From: Ustilago trichophora
Lineage: Eukaryota > Basidiomycota > Ustilaginomycetes > Ustilaginales > Ustilaginaceae
NCBI GenBank assembly: GCA_900323505.1
Contig: OOIN01000018.1
Span: 124,001 to 188,000 of the forward strand
Length of the DNA: 64,000 nucleotides
Direction: 5' to 3'
The notes below the pieces were generated by a model that saw only the letters and a program-made list of their open reading frames with translations, did not search any database and was not told the DNA's origin. Position 1 is the first letter of the stretch. Every line of letters starts with the position of its first letter. Positions 47,817-58,472 of this stretch are shown piece by piece. The translations under genes and the position numbers were made by a program.

Positions 47817-49035
47817 AAAGCTGGTAACATTTCAATAAGCGCTTGTGACCGCGGCAGTCAATGATCGACTTTGGTACCATCATCATCTGTATTTTTTTTC
47901 AACCAACTGTACTGCATCTACAGTATGCCAGAAAATGGGACCTACTTACGGTGATCTCGTTGTGCGTTTCGACGTCGTATTTTGAGAGCATCTCGACCGT
48001 CTTTGATAGAATCCAACTTTTGAGCAGCCAGCATTGACGCATGACTTTAACTCACAGTTGCCACCAGCTTTGCGGCATGTCCCAACGGTATGTGGGCACA
48101 AGTGTACCATCTCTCAGCCCAAGTAAGGCCTTGTTCGATTCATTGAGAGGGATTTCTCATCGGGGTGAGATCTCCTCGATTCATGTCTTGGTTTTTCCCC
48201 GATTACATTCCTCTGAACCGACCTCTTTTTTAATTTTATTTAATTTTTATTTCTTTGACGCGGTGCGTGCGTGCGTGCGGAAATGCAAAAGCGAAGATGC
48301 ACATTCGCGACCTTTGTTTTTTTCTACCGAAGAAGAAAAGAATCCCAACCCAACAACCCTCTGCAAGACGTGTGTCTAATTTTGGCTCTTTGCCCAAACC
48401 CCTACCGAAATATCCTGTGTGGCCCCTGTCCACCGATCAACAGTTCGGCAAAGTTTGCATCTGGTGAAAGCAATGCATTGCAGAGAGAGCAGCTTGGGGC
48501 GAGATCTACAGTGCTTCAATCCAAATGTAAACGGAAGAGGCAGGGAGGTGTGTGTACAGTACAGGTATATTGTAGTGTTGTGTGCGGCCACTTTTTGTGT
48601 TTCAAGGCGCTCGCTAAAGTATGCGTGTGTTTTTGTTTATTTTCGAGCTCCGCCAAATGTCTGGGCGAGATACTGTACAGTACACTGAACACTGGAAGTA
48701 GACCAACACTAACTTTACTGCTGTAGTCGGCTTGGCTTTGCTTTGCTTTGCTTTGCTTTGCTTTGCTTTGCTTTGCTTTGCTCGCTTGTTTGTCTTGAGA
48801 AAAAGAGCTTAAGTTGTATCTGCCTGTGCTTGAAAATCGTTTGTCGGGATGGCACCGACAATTGTTCAAGATGCTAAAGGTACAGTAGTATGCGCGTTGG
48901 CTGCTTTTTTGTGTGCTTGGACCCACCTCCTCCTCTCTTTCGGCATCGTTCCTCTTTCCTCCTCACCACCATCCGTATCCATCAACCTCACCTTCAGCCT
49001 AAGCCTTGCTATAGCTTTGGCATCTCTTCTCAATC
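47817..49035. other. Spacer between uS7m and the PalI/SUR7 gene
   Basis: This 1.22-kb region contains GTACAGTACAG (48554-48564), TACTGTACAGTACACTG (48671-48687), (CTTTG)9 (48736-48780) and AGGTACAGTAG (48880-48890). Its right end is the promoter and leader of the PalI/SUR7 gene; an ATG at 48849 out of frame with it could open an upstream ORF that overlaps the main start. Confidence 0.6.
48736..48780. repeat. (CTTTG)9 pentanucleotide microsatellite
   Basis: Nine perfect CTTTG units lie about 255 bp before the ATG of the PalI/SUR7 gene. Confidence 0.95.
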
Positions 49036-49863
49036 ATGACGCGTCGCTACCTCTTCCCAGCTCTCGGTGTATCTTTCATCTCGATGGTCCTTTTGGTCCT
49101 CGTCACCATCTCGACCCCTACCACTCTCTCGGACAGTACACCTTTCGACTTTGTCCGTTCCTCCAATCTCGGTGGTATCGTCGATCTTTCTCCTGGATCC
49201 AACGAAAAGCGTCTGATCGGTGCGCTCGAGTTCGGTACCTGGGGCTACTGCTCCGCCCTCAACGGCACTTCGGACTATGCCTGTTTCAAGCACTCGCATG
49301 GCTACACTGCCAAATTCGGTATCAACCCTAACAATTCCGAGACCGCCGCACGCGATACGGTCACCATCGGCGCCTCTTGGACACGCGGTCTCGCCGTCCA
49401 CGTCGTTGCCTTTGTCGCCGCCCTCATCGGCCTCGTTCTCACCGCCATCCCCAAACAAGTCGTTCGTTTGGCTGCTACCATCGTCAACGCCATCTCGGCC
49501 CTCTTAGCCCTCATCGCCTTCTGCATCGACATCGCTCTCTTCGTATATGTCCAGAAACAGATGAACAAGGTCGCCGATAACCCCAAATCCATGCCCGGTC
49601 CCGCTTTCTACATGGCCCTCATCGCCATCCCCATCGCCGTCATCGCTACCTTTTTCACCTTCCTCAACTGGCGCTCCGAAAGCCTCGACCGCGTCGTCAC
49701 CACCGGTTATGACTACCCCGCAACAACAGCCGCCACAACCGAAGACGACTGGAACAGCCACCAAATGCATCCAACTAGCACAACCACCGAACACACCCAA
49801 GCCCCCAGCTCCGCAAGCGCGCAGAAGGTCCTCGAAGCTTATCAAGAATCCAAGGTCAACTAA
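49036..49863 (+). CDS. PalI/Rim9/SUR7-family four-helix membrane protein
   Basis: A 275-aa plasma-membrane protein. Helix 1 is LGVSFISMVLLVLVTIST (about 10-27); an extracellular loop with GTWGYCSALNGTSDYAC carries the family's G-x-W-G-x-C motif and a second Cys. Helices 2 to 4 are VHVVAFVAALIGLVLTAI, ATIVNAISALLALIAFCIDIALFVYV and AFYMALIAIPIAVIATFFTFL. The C-terminal tail is hydrophilic and Thr-rich, and is shorter than in many PalI proteins. Members are either PalI/Rim9 in the Rim101 alkaline-pH pathway or SUR7-type eisosome proteins. Sequence alone does not decide between them; the missing long tail slightly favours a generic SUR7/PalI role. The ATG at 49036 begins the first helix. Confidence 0.9.
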   Translation: MTRRYLFPALGVSFISMVLLVLVTISTPTTLSDSTPFDFVRSSNLGGIVDLSPGSNEKRLIGALEFGTWGYCSALNGTSDYACFKHSHGYTAKFGINPNNSETAARDTVTIGASWTRGLAVHVVAFVAALIGLVLTAIPKQVVRLAATIVNAISALLALIAFCIDIALFVYVQKQMNKVADNPKSMPGPAFYMALIAIPIAVIATFFTFLNWRSESLDRVVTTGYDYPATTAATTEDDWNSHQMHPTSTTTEHTQAPSSASAQKVLEAYQESKVN

Positions 49864-50310
49864 AGAAACATATTCTCCTCTCCTCCCTTTCGCTTTGGCC
49901 AATCCCATCTTTGCCTCCTTTTCAAATTCGACCCCTTTGCACAAACACTATTTCAAGACTGCTTTTTGTATACTTGCTTCTTTGCCGCTTTCCTTCGTCT
50001 TGGCTAATACCTTCTTTGTGTCCGGTTTCGATTGGTTTGGCTGGGGTCTGTGGAGGTGTCTTGGATCCTTGCAAAGCAGGCGACATGTGAACTGAGGTTG
50101 AATGGTACAGGAAGTGGAAAGGCAGTTGAAGCTGTGTTGCAAAGTGTTTGAATTGGTGGATGGGATGATGCTGGGTTTTTTTGAAAGTCGTTGGACGTTG
50201 GATTTTTCCTCGTGGTTTGTTGAGGTGGTAGCATGCTTTTTTTTTGCATACCCGCATGGTAGTGATAGTGTATGTTAAGTGATGCTCTGTACAGTATCTA
50301 GTGTACAGGA
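49864..50310. other. Convergent spacer after the PalI/SUR7 gene
   Basis: This 447-bp region holds the 3' ends of convergent genes and an inverted pair CTGTACAG/GTGTACAG (50286-50309). No gene. Confidence 0.6.
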
Positions 50311-53300
50311 CTAATCAAATTCGCAACCGAATATCTGATTCACCTTTCCTCCAATCAACCACACTGCCAAACCCGCCATCAATCCACCAATCTGACCCAT
50401 CACGTCCACCACCGCAGCCAGCATAAATCTAGGAGTCCATACTTTAAACAGCATCAGATGTCTCCTAAACACCACGCCTCCCAACCCTACCGTACTCACC
50501 AACACCATCCCATTGTACAATCCCACCGTCATCATCGCACAAAGCAACTGCTTGGACGTCGACATCCTCCTCCCACTCCCGCGTGGTCGAGGCGTAGCAT
50601 TCCACAAGACCGAAAGCGAAACCAACAACGGCGCTACAACCGAAACGTGGCCAAACGTGTTGATCCCAACAAGCAGTGGCGATAGCGGATAGCTGAGAAT
50701 CGGATCGGTGAGAAACGCAATTCGCCATTGAATCGTCGATAATGTAGCTTGATGTCCCGTAGAGAAGAAGAGCATATAGCCAATGAGGACGAGAAAGGCG
50801 ATCTCGGTCGAACTGTGATGGATGACTTTTCGAGTTCTTTGCTGCAAAGCTTCTTCCGATTGAGGTTGAGATGGAGATGGAGATGGAGCTGTCGTAGACT
50901 TTTTCTTGTTCTGACGCTTCCCATTCTCCTCGATGGAAGCTTTGTTCTGAAGCGCATGCACAACTTTCCTCTGCCGATGCAAAACAACAACATCCCTTTC
51001 CGCATCCCCCATCTCCACCCCCACCAATCCAGCTACAACCCCCACGCCCATCCCCAACTGTCCACTAGGCTGCGTACACAACCACAGCACACTAACCACA
51101 ATGCTCACCAGAAGCAGATAACTGCTTCCGAGACTGTTGGCGTAACCCAGAATCGTCACCTTCTCCTTCCTCTCCCCTTCTTCTTCCGAGTTCGTCTCTC
51201 GACGAATTTCCAGACAGAGCGGAGCAAAGATCCAAAACGTCATGGCCAAACCCACCAAGATCACCAGGTCAGTTTTGGCCACCCAACCTTTGACCCATTC
51301 CAACGTCTGGCTCCATCCGGATCGGGCGACCGACTCGAGCGGCGAGACGTAGTCCAAGATCCAGTAGCCGGAACCTAGCATCAGCGTGGGTCGTAGGATC
51401 CATTTGAAAAACACGGGCGCTACACCGACGTTGCTCTTGCTATCTCGGAGGAACTGGGCTAAGATGGAGGGGAGAATGTAGGCAAATAGATACGAGGCCA
51501 CCATGACGTAGGGACTGTTGAGAGCGGCACTGCTTCCACCATTTTCGCCCGTCGTAGTAGAAAAGGAGGAGGACGAGTCGCTGCTGCTGGAGGAGGAAAA
51601 AAAAGTCGAGGTGCAGTAGGGCAGTTGTTCCTCTCTACACACACGTGGGATCGAACCGAGGCGGACGAGGACGAGGGAGAGGAAGGCGAGGAATCCAGCG
51701 CGGATCTTGGTACGAGTGTCGGGAGAGGAACCGATAAGCAGAAGTCCTCGGATCAGCGAAAGCGTTGCCAGGCAGAGCAGAACGAACCGGTCTTCAAACA
51801 CAAGGAATGAGTTGGACGCAAACAGGGCTGCATGCAGGACAACGATGACCCAGCCAAAGACGTTGAGGAAGTTGGTGGTGGCTGGTGCATCGTCGTCATC
51901 ATCTTCCGTGGTTGGCTTGCCGAAGGACAGAGTTTGGGCAAGATGGGAAATGACAAGGCTGAGCGAAGAGGAAATGGATGCACCTGCCAAGACGCTATCT
52001 AGCAAGGTGAGGTTGAGGCTGAGCGACTTTACGGCCAACAGGGCTGTACTGAAATGCAGCCCAAGCCCAGCGATTCCACCGATGAGAGCAGGTCTCACAA
52101 TCGCCTGCGACACGATTGTGTAGAGCTCCGTCGTGGTCCTACTCTTCCGCACTTCTTCCTTTGTTTCCTCCCTCTCCTGCTGATCAACTCTCAACCTCCC
52201 CACCAGCCCCTCCTGCGCCCCGTACCTAATCACCCAACCAACCGCCAATCCCAACACCAAAACCAACAACCCCAACCAAATCCTAACCATATCAAACTGC
52301 GCCCATACCTCTCGGGCCCTGACCAGACTCAACCTGTTGAATCTATGATACGCCTGTGCTGCGCGTCTCCAAGCCTCCTCGACCTCCTCCTGGCTCTTCC
52401 TGCCTCCACCACCTCCTCCATTGTGATGGAGAAGGCTAGCTAGATGCGCATCGGCGCGGATAGCCGCCAGCCAAGATGCTTGGAACTCGGGCGAGAATGC
52501 AGCGAGGTCGGGGGAGTGGTTGGCATAGGTCTTGAGGTAGGTACGCATCTGGGTGGCGGTGATGCGAAGGGCCCGAAGGAGAAGATGCGGATGTGGGAAG
52601 AGGTCGGGGATGATGCTGCCCAAGTTGTTGTAGGGGATGGGAAGGCCGAGGAGGATCGAGAGTGTGGGGACGAGGTCGATCTGCGGGATGCTCCTATGGT
52701 TTTCTTCAGGGTACGGCGGTGAAGGTAGAGGAGAGAAGGGAATCCTACTCGGCAACATAGTTTCGACTTCAGCAGTCGAGATGTATTCCGCAGGATCCAT
52801 CCTCAATGCTGCATCACGACCGACTCTACCAAACCCTCTTTTGGAATACATCCAAATTCCAGCGCCAACCTCCAACTCTGCATCGCCGCCGTGATCTCCC
52901 CTCTCGTCCATGCCATGATCTCCCATGAGGATCACGAGCGTGTCTTCATCGACTGCATCCGTAACGTTTCGAAGGAAAGTCTGCATCTCTTGCAGCTTGG
53001 TCTTCATCTTTGGATGGCTTGCGCCGAATCGATGGCCGACGTGATCCACTCCCAGCGTGTGCCCGACCAGCAGCCTCCAATGATCATGCACCCCCGCTTT
53101 CCTCTCTGGATGATCGACCTGGAGAAAGGGTAGGAGCTTCGACTCGACCCCCCTATCGACCGTATCGAGATCTTCAACGTTGAACGAGTCGTAGGTCCAA
53201 TTTGTATCCTCATCGAAAAGTCCCGGGAAAACGGTGCTCCACGTATCGTCGCCTGCAAACACCAATCCTGCCCTCTCACCGTCTGCAGAAGAAGAAGACG

Positions 53301-54162
53301 AGAGGATGGAACGTCGGAACTGGGCGATCCAGTTATCCTCGTTGACCCTACCGACGCCGGTTCCTGCCGAGCCAAAGTTGGCGCCTGCTTCGACAAACGT
53401 GGGCAAAGTGCCCGTGGTGAGGCCTTTGAGACGCTGCAAGGTGGTGGTGGGTGGATCTGCGGCAAAGTGGGCAAGGAACGATGCTGGAGCTCCGGTCGAA
53501 ATGTCGGATTGAGCGGTGAGCGAGGATGGTAATGAGAGAATGTTGTGATAGAACGGGTTGGCTGTCCAATTTATTTCTAGCTCGCCATTCGTGGAAGGAG
53601 GAGGTGGCGGAGCAATAAAGTCGTATCGTAGAGCATCGATGATCAGCACCACCGCTTTGGTATGCGTTGGGGCGAGCCTACACTCTCCCATCCCCACGGT
53701 TGGATGCAACACTGTATCTGCCCAATTGAGCAACGCTGCATCGTCATCCAACCTCTCTGGAGGCATCGGAAGATTCCAATCCCTATCAGTCGGTCTCGCA
53801 CACTCATTCGTCCCCACCAATTCATGCCTCGTCAGCAGAAACCCCTTGACAAACAACCACAACCCCACCAGCGTATACACCAACATCAAGCCTAGCAGTG
53901 CCAACACGCTTCCAAACGCTCCATTGGGAGAAGCCGCCTTCTGCGGCACCCGATCGGGATGTCTCCTCGCATACGAAGAGTGCGATGAGTGCGACGAATC
54001 CGAACCGTGCGACGAGTGCGACGAAGGCCGACGACGACGAAGTGCAGAGTTGCCGAATGCAGGATGTTGAGGTGTAGACGAAGAGGAAGGTGCAGGATGG
54101 TCGGATTGTCTGCGCTGAATGTCAGCAAGTGTGGGCGCTGCATTGAGCGCTGATGATGGCAT
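50311..54162 (-). CDS. GPI13: GPI ethanolamine-phosphate transferase 3 (Gpi13/PIG-O)
   Basis: A 1283-aa ER membrane enzyme that adds ethanolamine phosphate to the third mannose of the GPI precursor, the phosphate later joined to proteins. After a Ser/His-rich cytosolic N-terminus (HSSHGSDSSHSSHSS) comes one signal-anchor helix (SVLALLGLMLVYTLVGLWLF). The luminal alkaline-phosphatase-type domain has AVVLIIDALRYDF (metal-binding Asp), SDISTGAPASF (the nucleophile is one of the Ser/Thr), FAGDDTWSTVFPG, HTLGVDHVGHRFG and VILMGDHGMDERGDHGG. More than ten membrane helices fill the C-terminal 600 residues. I chose the ATG at 54162 (A at -3, before the N-terminal region); the frame extends to further ATGs at 54342 and 54291, so the N-terminus is uncertain by up to 60 residues. 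Tandem with the Ca2+-ATPase gene upstream. Confidence 0.95.
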   Translation of the reverse strand: MPSSALNAAPTLADIQRRQSDHPAPSSSSTPQHPAFGNSALRRRRPSSHSSHGSDSSHSSHSSYARRHPDRVPQKAASPNGAFGSVLALLGLMLVYTLVGLWLFVKGFLLTRHELVGTNECARPTDRDWNLPMPPERLDDDAALLNWADTVLHPTVGMGECRLAPTHTKAVVLIIDALRYDFIAPPPPPSTNGELEINWTANPFYHNILSLPSSLTAQSDISTGAPASFLAHFAADPPTTTLQRLKGLTTGTLPTFVEAGANFGSAGTGVGRVNEDNWIAQFRRSILSSSSSADGERAGLVFAGDDTWSTVFPGLFDEDTNWTYDSFNVEDLDTVDRGVESKLLPFLQVDHPERKAGVHDHWRLLVGHTLGVDHVGHRFGASHPKMKTKLQEMQTFLRNVTDAVDEDTLVILMGDHGMDERGDHGGDAELEVGAGIWMYSKRGFGRVGRDAALRMDPAEYISTAEVETMLPSRIPFSPLPSPPYPEENHRSIPQIDLVPTLSILLGLPIPYNNLGSIIPDLFPHPHLLLRALRITATQMRTYLKTYANHSPDLAAFSPEFQASWLAAIRADAHLASLLHHNGGGGGGRKSQEEVEEAWRRAAQAYHRFNRLSLVRAREVWAQFDMVRIWLGLLVLVLGLAVGWVIRYGAQEGLVGRLRVDQQEREETKEEVRKSRTTTELYTIVSQAIVRPALIGGIAGLGLHFSTALLAVKSLSLNLTLLDSVLAGASISSSLSLVISHLAQTLSFGKPTTEDDDDDAPATTNFLNVFGWVIVVLHAALFASNSFLVFEDRFVLLCLATLSLIRGLLLIGSSPDTRTKIRAGFLAFLSLVLVRLGSIPRVCREEQLPYCTSTFFSSSSSSDSSSSFSTTTGENGGSSAALNSPYVMVASYLFAYILPSILAQFLRDSKSNVGVAPVFFKWILRPTLMLGSGYWILDYVSPLESVARSGWSQTLEWVKGWVAKTDLVILVGLAMTFWIFAPLCLEIRRETNSEEEGERKEKVTILGYANSLGSSYLLLVSIVVSVLWLCTQPSGQLGMGVGVVAGLVGVEMGDAERDVVVLHRQRKVVHALQNKASIEENGKRQNKKKSTTAPSPSPSQPQSEEALQQRTRKVIHHSSTEIAFLVLIGYMLFFSTGHQATLSTIQWRIAFLTDPILSYPLSPLLVGINTFGHVSVVAPLLVSLSVLWNATPRPRGSGRRMSTSKQLLCAMMTVGLYNGMVLVSTVGLGGVVFRRHLMLFKVWTPRFMLAAVVDVMGQIGGLMAGLAVWLIGGKVNQIFGCEFD

Positions 54163-54545
54163 CCTTGTACCTTTCTTCGATAGAGATGTGCAGGTGAAGG
54201 CGATGGTGGAAGAAACGGTCGTGGAAAGTGTCGATCGGCCCGTTAAATGCAACTCCGATTCAAAAGAAAAGTCCGTGCCCCTTCTCCACATGGCAATTTC
54301 TTGCGCACCTTTTCCCCATCTTTTTTCATCGTCAGTCGCCATCAATCCCCGAAACCTCACACCCTCCCGAACCACTTTTCACACTCTTCAAACAACCAAA
54401 GGAGAAACGATGAAAAAGCAACTACATTATACAATATGTACATCTTGTGACTGTCTACCGAGAGTATTTACAGCAGTGGGGGGCACAAATGCGTATCTAC
54501 AAAACGTGAATATTTACAGCCTTTGCGTGAAAGGGATCGAGGGTA
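54163..54545. promoter_or_regulatory. Spacer between GPI13 and the Ca2+-ATPase gene
   Basis: This 383-bp stretch carries the Ca2+-ATPase 3' UTR and the GPI13 promoter. If the GPI13 frame starts at an upstream ATG, part of it is coding. It includes AT-rich sequence near 54425-54440 (TACATTATACAATATG). Confidence 0.5.
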
Positions 54546-57500
54546 TCAGTTGGAAGAAGAGCCGCTCTTGAGACGTTTCAGAAGATCATCGTCGTCCTTT
54601 GTCTCTGGGTGGAAGGTCAACTTTCCATCCTTGTATAGGGTGACTGTGTCGACGGGAGCTTCCTGTTGCTGCTGCTGTTGTTGTTGCAGTTGCTGTGACG
54701 ATTTGGCCTTGGCATCCTTGTCTTCGCTCGAAGGGTCGGATCGCCAGTGGCCGCCGATGCTGGCAACGACGAAGCCGGGGACCATGGCGAGGATCGACTG
54801 ATGGTGGAAGTTGGCCGACTTCAACTGGTGTTCTCTGCTCTCGTAAATGCGAGGCGTTGCGCGGATACGACCACCACGGATGTTGCGGAACGAGTTGAGC
54901 TGTTCTCCCACCTGACCCACGGCAGGAAGCCATTCCGAGAACGTTCTTGCGCGGACTCCCTTTCCATCCTCGGAACCATCGTTCTCCGTGACAGGAGCAG
55001 GAAGCGCGTTGGGATCGGCCATGATCCTGTACTTGACCAACACATTCTCAATCGGCTGAGTGGGGATCAGGCGAATGAGAACCGCCAAAGGCCAAGAAAC
55101 AGCGCCGATAACAATCGAAATCGCCCAATCCCTTCCAGTCAAGGGCACAACCGAGAAAGCTGCTCCGCCGATGAACATGATCAGGATCTGGAATCCGATT
55201 TCGATCGCCATGATTCCCAAGAACCAAGGGTTCTTGTGCAAGTTGCTAAAGATGTTCAACTTGCGAGTGAGCGAACGAGAGTTGACCTGGTTGAAGAGTT
55301 GACACCAAACGAAAGTGTTGAACACGATGGCCGATACTTCGGTGCTGTCTCGGTTCATCTCGTATTCGGTGGTGCCCGTCATACCGAGGATCGACTTGCC
55401 GGCAAAGTTGAGCACCAAAATGACGGTGAACTGGTAGATCGACTGACCGACAATCATCTTCCACATGTCGGTCGAGATGAGGGGTGCGGTGCGACGGTCG
55501 GGCTTGCGATCGAGCAGTTCCGGAGTAGCAGGGTCGGTGGCAAGAGCGAGGGCGGCAAGAGTATCCATGATCAAGTTGATCCAAAGCAGTTGGACGGCTT
55601 TCAGCGCCGACTCGCCTTCTTCCGAGGCAACGGCGGTGACAAACGTGACAACGACGGCCGAAACGTTGACGGAAAGCTGGAACTGCAAAAACTTGCGAAC
55701 GGCGTCATTGACGCAGCGGCCCCACATGATGGCGCTGACGATCGAGGCAAAGTTGTCATCCATGAGGATAATGTCGGAAGCCTCTTTGGCTACTTCAGTA
55801 CCGGCGATACCCATCGAGAAACCGACGTTGGCAGTCTTGAGCGCAGGACCGTCGTTGGTACCATCACCAGTGACACCCACCACCTCACCGAGACCCTTGA
55901 GTGTCTCGACGAGGATCTTCTTGTCTTCGGGCGACGATCGGGCGAGCACCTGAAGCCTGGGAACCACCTCGAGCATATCAGTTCGGCTGAGCTTGCGGAA
56001 GACGGGACCCTCCATGACAATACCTCCGGGAGTATAGATGCCACACTGGGTAGCAATCGACTTTGCAGTAAGAACGTTGTCACCCGTGCACATCTTGACC
56101 TGCACACCTGCACGTCGGCAAGCCTCGACAGCCTCGGTAACACCAGGTCGCAGAGGGTCCTCGATGGCAGCGATGGCGACCAAAGTCAAGTTCTGTGCCA
56201 ACGAAGCGTACTCGACCTCGCCCGATTCGTCGTACTTGGCGTCTTGGGGAGGGAAAGACTCGAGATCACGGTAAACGAGGGCGAGCGTCCTGAGCGTCTG
56301 GTTGGCAAATCCGGTAATGGTAGAGTTGACCTTGTCGAGCTTGGCAGCGTCGAGCTCCTCGACGGGGACGCTGTCCGTGTCGGTTCCTGTGACCTCGACA
56401 TGGTGGGTACAGAGACGGGTCAGAACTTCAGAGGCACCTTTGAGGTAGACACGGAAGCCACCTTCGGGACGCTTGACGACGACACCCATGGCCTTGCGTT
56501 CCGAGCTAAAGGGGATCATCTGAACCACCTCGGCACGCTCTCGCGATGCGCGGTAATCTTCCCACTTGAGCTCCTTGGCCATCTTGAGCAGAGCAGTCTC
56601 GGTCTTGGAACCAACGAATCCGGTTTCCTTCTTCTTTCCCTCGGCAGCGGCCTTCTTGCTCGACTTGAAGAGACCCGAAAGACCGTGCTTCTTGACAGCG
56701 GCAACAGCGTTGGCAGGCTCGTCGGCGGACCCTTCCTCGGCAGACTCTTCAAAGGCCGTCGAGTTGATGGCAATGCTGTCGTTGAGGAGTTTCTGGAGTG
56801 GTGTGCTGATGGCGCCGTTGAGCTCGCTCTGTTCGACGATGCGGGTCTGGCTATCGGAGGAAGCGTCGTGTTCGGTCTCGACACGCTTGCGGTTGGCTTC
56901 GAGACGGTCGGCAAACTTGAAGTTGACACCGATGCTTCCAGCGACGACGCTCATCTCGTTCTGAGTGAGGGTACCGGTCTTGTCGGTGCAGACGACGCTG
57001 GCGTTGGCCATGGTCTCACAAGCGCCAAGCAAACGGACGAGCAAGTTCATCTTGGTCATACGCTTGGTGGCAAAGGCGAGAGCAAGCGTGACGGCAAGCG
57101 GCAAACCTTCGGGCACGGCGACGACAACGACGGTGACGGCAATGATGAGAATCTGAATAAAGTCCTGGGCCTTGGCGTTGGAGGTGCGGTCGGGTTCCTG
57201 GGCGAGGTGGACGAAGAATCGGATCATGAGGGCAGTGAAGAGGACGATACCGGCGGTGGAACCGAGCCAAGCAATCAGATCGGCGAGACGGTTGAGCTTG
57301 GACTGCAGAGGAGTGTCTTCGGCGTCGCTGCGGAGCGAAAGCATGAGCTTGCCGTTGAAACTGGTAGGGCCGACAGCGATGACGACGTACTCGCCGACAC
57401 CTTCGAGAACCTTGGAGCCAGAGATGAGGAAACAGTCGCGATTCTTGGGCTTCTCGTTGTTGCGCTTGGCCTCCTCGAGGTCGGCAATGCATTCGTCGTA

Positions 57501-58472
57501 GGTCACCTTGCGAATCATGTCCGACTCGCCTGTAGCGCCCGACTCGTCGCACTTGACATTGTGACCGCGAAGGAAGATACCGTCACAGGGTACAATCTCA
57601 CCGGGCTCGAGCTGGAGGATGTCACCGACGACCACATCGTAGACCGACATGAGAGCAGGTTTGCCTTGACGGAGGACCTTGACGTCACGCTGCTCCTTCT
57701 TTGCGTTGAGCTTCTTGAACTGGAGTTCCTTTTGGTAGTCGTTGACGGAACCGACGAGATCGACAATGACGACGGCGACGAGAATGGCGACACCTTCGAC
57801 CCAGTCGACCTGGGCGGCATCACAGAAAGTCTCGACGCCGCCACGAATGCAGGCGACGCGCTCGGGCGGAGTACCAAAGTCGGTGTAAAGACCGAGGGCG
57901 AGAGAGACGACAGCGGCGACACAGAGGAGGATGAGGATCTTGTCCTGAAGAGCGAGCCACATGAGGAGGAGCAGGCTGTTGGACTTGCGCTCGGGAAGGA
58001 GGTTCTTGCCATAGACACGGATGCGGTCTTGCTCGGTGGCATCGACAAAGTTGGCGCCACGCTCTGCGACAGCATCGTGAGCGACGGGTGCAGCCTCAAT
58101 GTCGTGCGAGCCAGCGCCCGCCTCCATGGTCTTGGTACCACCGAGGTCGAGGCCACGGTGCTCGTCGGTGCCTAGAGCGTTGAGAACGCCTTTGACACCG
58201 CCCATGTCGCGGAGCTTCTCTACGCTCTTGGGGTCGAGGAGATCGGCAAGCTCGATGGGACGCAGCGGGAAGGGGCGAGGGTCGACATTGCGCTGACGTT
58301 CGATCTCGGCAGCGAGAGCGGCGGCCTGTGCCTCCCGACGACCGGATCGAGTAGCACCCTTGAAGGACTGCTTGATGCGGCCGAGGAATCCGGAGGGAGC
58401 CTGCTCCTGGTGTTGGACGTCGACGAATTCGGGAGCAACTGCCACCTCGTGCTGCTTTTCAGGGCTGGACAT
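54546..58472 (-). CDS. PMC1: P-type Ca2+-ATPase, PMCA/Pmc1 type (P2B)
   Basis: A 1308-aa calcium pump with a plant/animal-PMCA-like P2B layout; fungal members sit in the vacuole membrane. Landmarks: KNLLPERKSNSLLLLMW before helix 1, the actuator loop ATGES (313-317), VVAVPEGLPLAVTLALAFATKRM (helix 4, PEGL at 454-457), the phosphorylation site DKTGT (Asp497), KGASEVL in the nucleotide domain, MCTGDNVLTAKSIA, and the hinge TGDGTNDGPALK. The helix 6 region reads LLWINLIMDTLAALALATDP, with Asn and Asp for Ca2+ binding as in P2B pumps. The C-terminus carries a poly-Gln run (about 8 Gln) and no obvious calmodulin site. The ATG at 58472 follows a leader with a TTG-opened extension of 36 codons. Expected role: removal of cytosolic Ca2+. 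Confidence 0.96.
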   Translation of the reverse strand: MSSPEKQHEVAVAPEFVDVQHQEQAPSGFLGRIKQSFKGATRSGRREAQAAALAAEIERQRNVDPRPFPLRPIELADLLDPKSVEKLRDMGGVKGVLNALGTDEHRGLDLGGTKTMEAGAGSHDIEAAPVAHDAVAERGANFVDATEQDRIRVYGKNLLPERKSNSLLLLMWLALQDKILILLCVAAVVSLALGLYTDFGTPPERVACIRGGVETFCDAAQVDWVEGVAILVAVVIVDLVGSVNDYQKELQFKKLNAKKEQRDVKVLRQGKPALMSVYDVVVGDILQLEPGEIVPCDGIFLRGHNVKCDESGATGESDMIRKVTYDECIADLEEAKRNNEKPKNRDCFLISGSKVLEGVGEYVVIAVGPTSFNGKLMLSLRSDAEDTPLQSKLNRLADLIAWLGSTAGIVLFTALMIRFFVHLAQEPDRTSNAKAQDFIQILIIAVTVVVVAVPEGLPLAVTLALAFATKRMTKMNLLVRLLGACETMANASVVCTDKTGTLTQNEMSVVAGSIGVNFKFADRLEANRKRVETEHDASSDSQTRIVEQSELNGAISTPLQKLLNDSIAINSTAFEESAEEGSADEPANAVAAVKKHGLSGLFKSSKKAAAEGKKKETGFVGSKTETALLKMAKELKWEDYRASRERAEVVQMIPFSSERKAMGVVVKRPEGGFRVYLKGASEVLTRLCTHHVEVTGTDTDSVPVEELDAAKLDKVNSTITGFANQTLRTLALVYRDLESFPPQDAKYDESGEVEYASLAQNLTLVAIAAIEDPLRPGVTEAVEACRRAGVQVKMCTGDNVLTAKSIATQCGIYTPGGIVMEGPVFRKLSRTDMLEVVPRLQVLARSSPEDKKILVETLKGLGEVVGVTGDGTNDGPALKTANVGFSMGIAGTEVAKEASDIILMDDNFASIVSAIMWGRCVNDAVRKFLQFQLSVNVSAVVVTFVTAVASEEGESALKAVQLLWINLIMDTLAALALATDPATPELLDRKPDRRTAPLISTDMWKMIVGQSIYQFTVILVLNFAGKSILGMTGTTEYEMNRDSTEVSAIVFNTFVWCQLFNQVNSRSLTRKLNIFSNLHKNPWFLGIMAIEIGFQILIMFIGGAAFSVVPLTGRDWAISIVIGAVSWPLAVLIRLIPTQPIENVLVKYRIMADPNALPAPVTENDGSEDGKGVRARTFSEWLPAVGQVGEQLNSFRNIRGGRIRATPRIYESREHQLKSANFHHQSILAMVPGFVVASIGGHWRSDPSSEDKDAKAKSSQQLQQQQQQQQEAPVDTVTLYKDGKLTFHPETKDDDDLLKRLKSGSSSN

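Noticed and set aside
48516..48926. Frame with KAKQSKAKQS repeats
   Set aside because: This is only the (CTTTG)9 microsatellite read on the reverse strand.
54747..58175. A 1142-codon open frame antisense to the Ca2+-ATPase
   Set aside because: Same explanation: the antisense register coincides with the sense codons of a highly conserved pump, and the product has no recognisable features.
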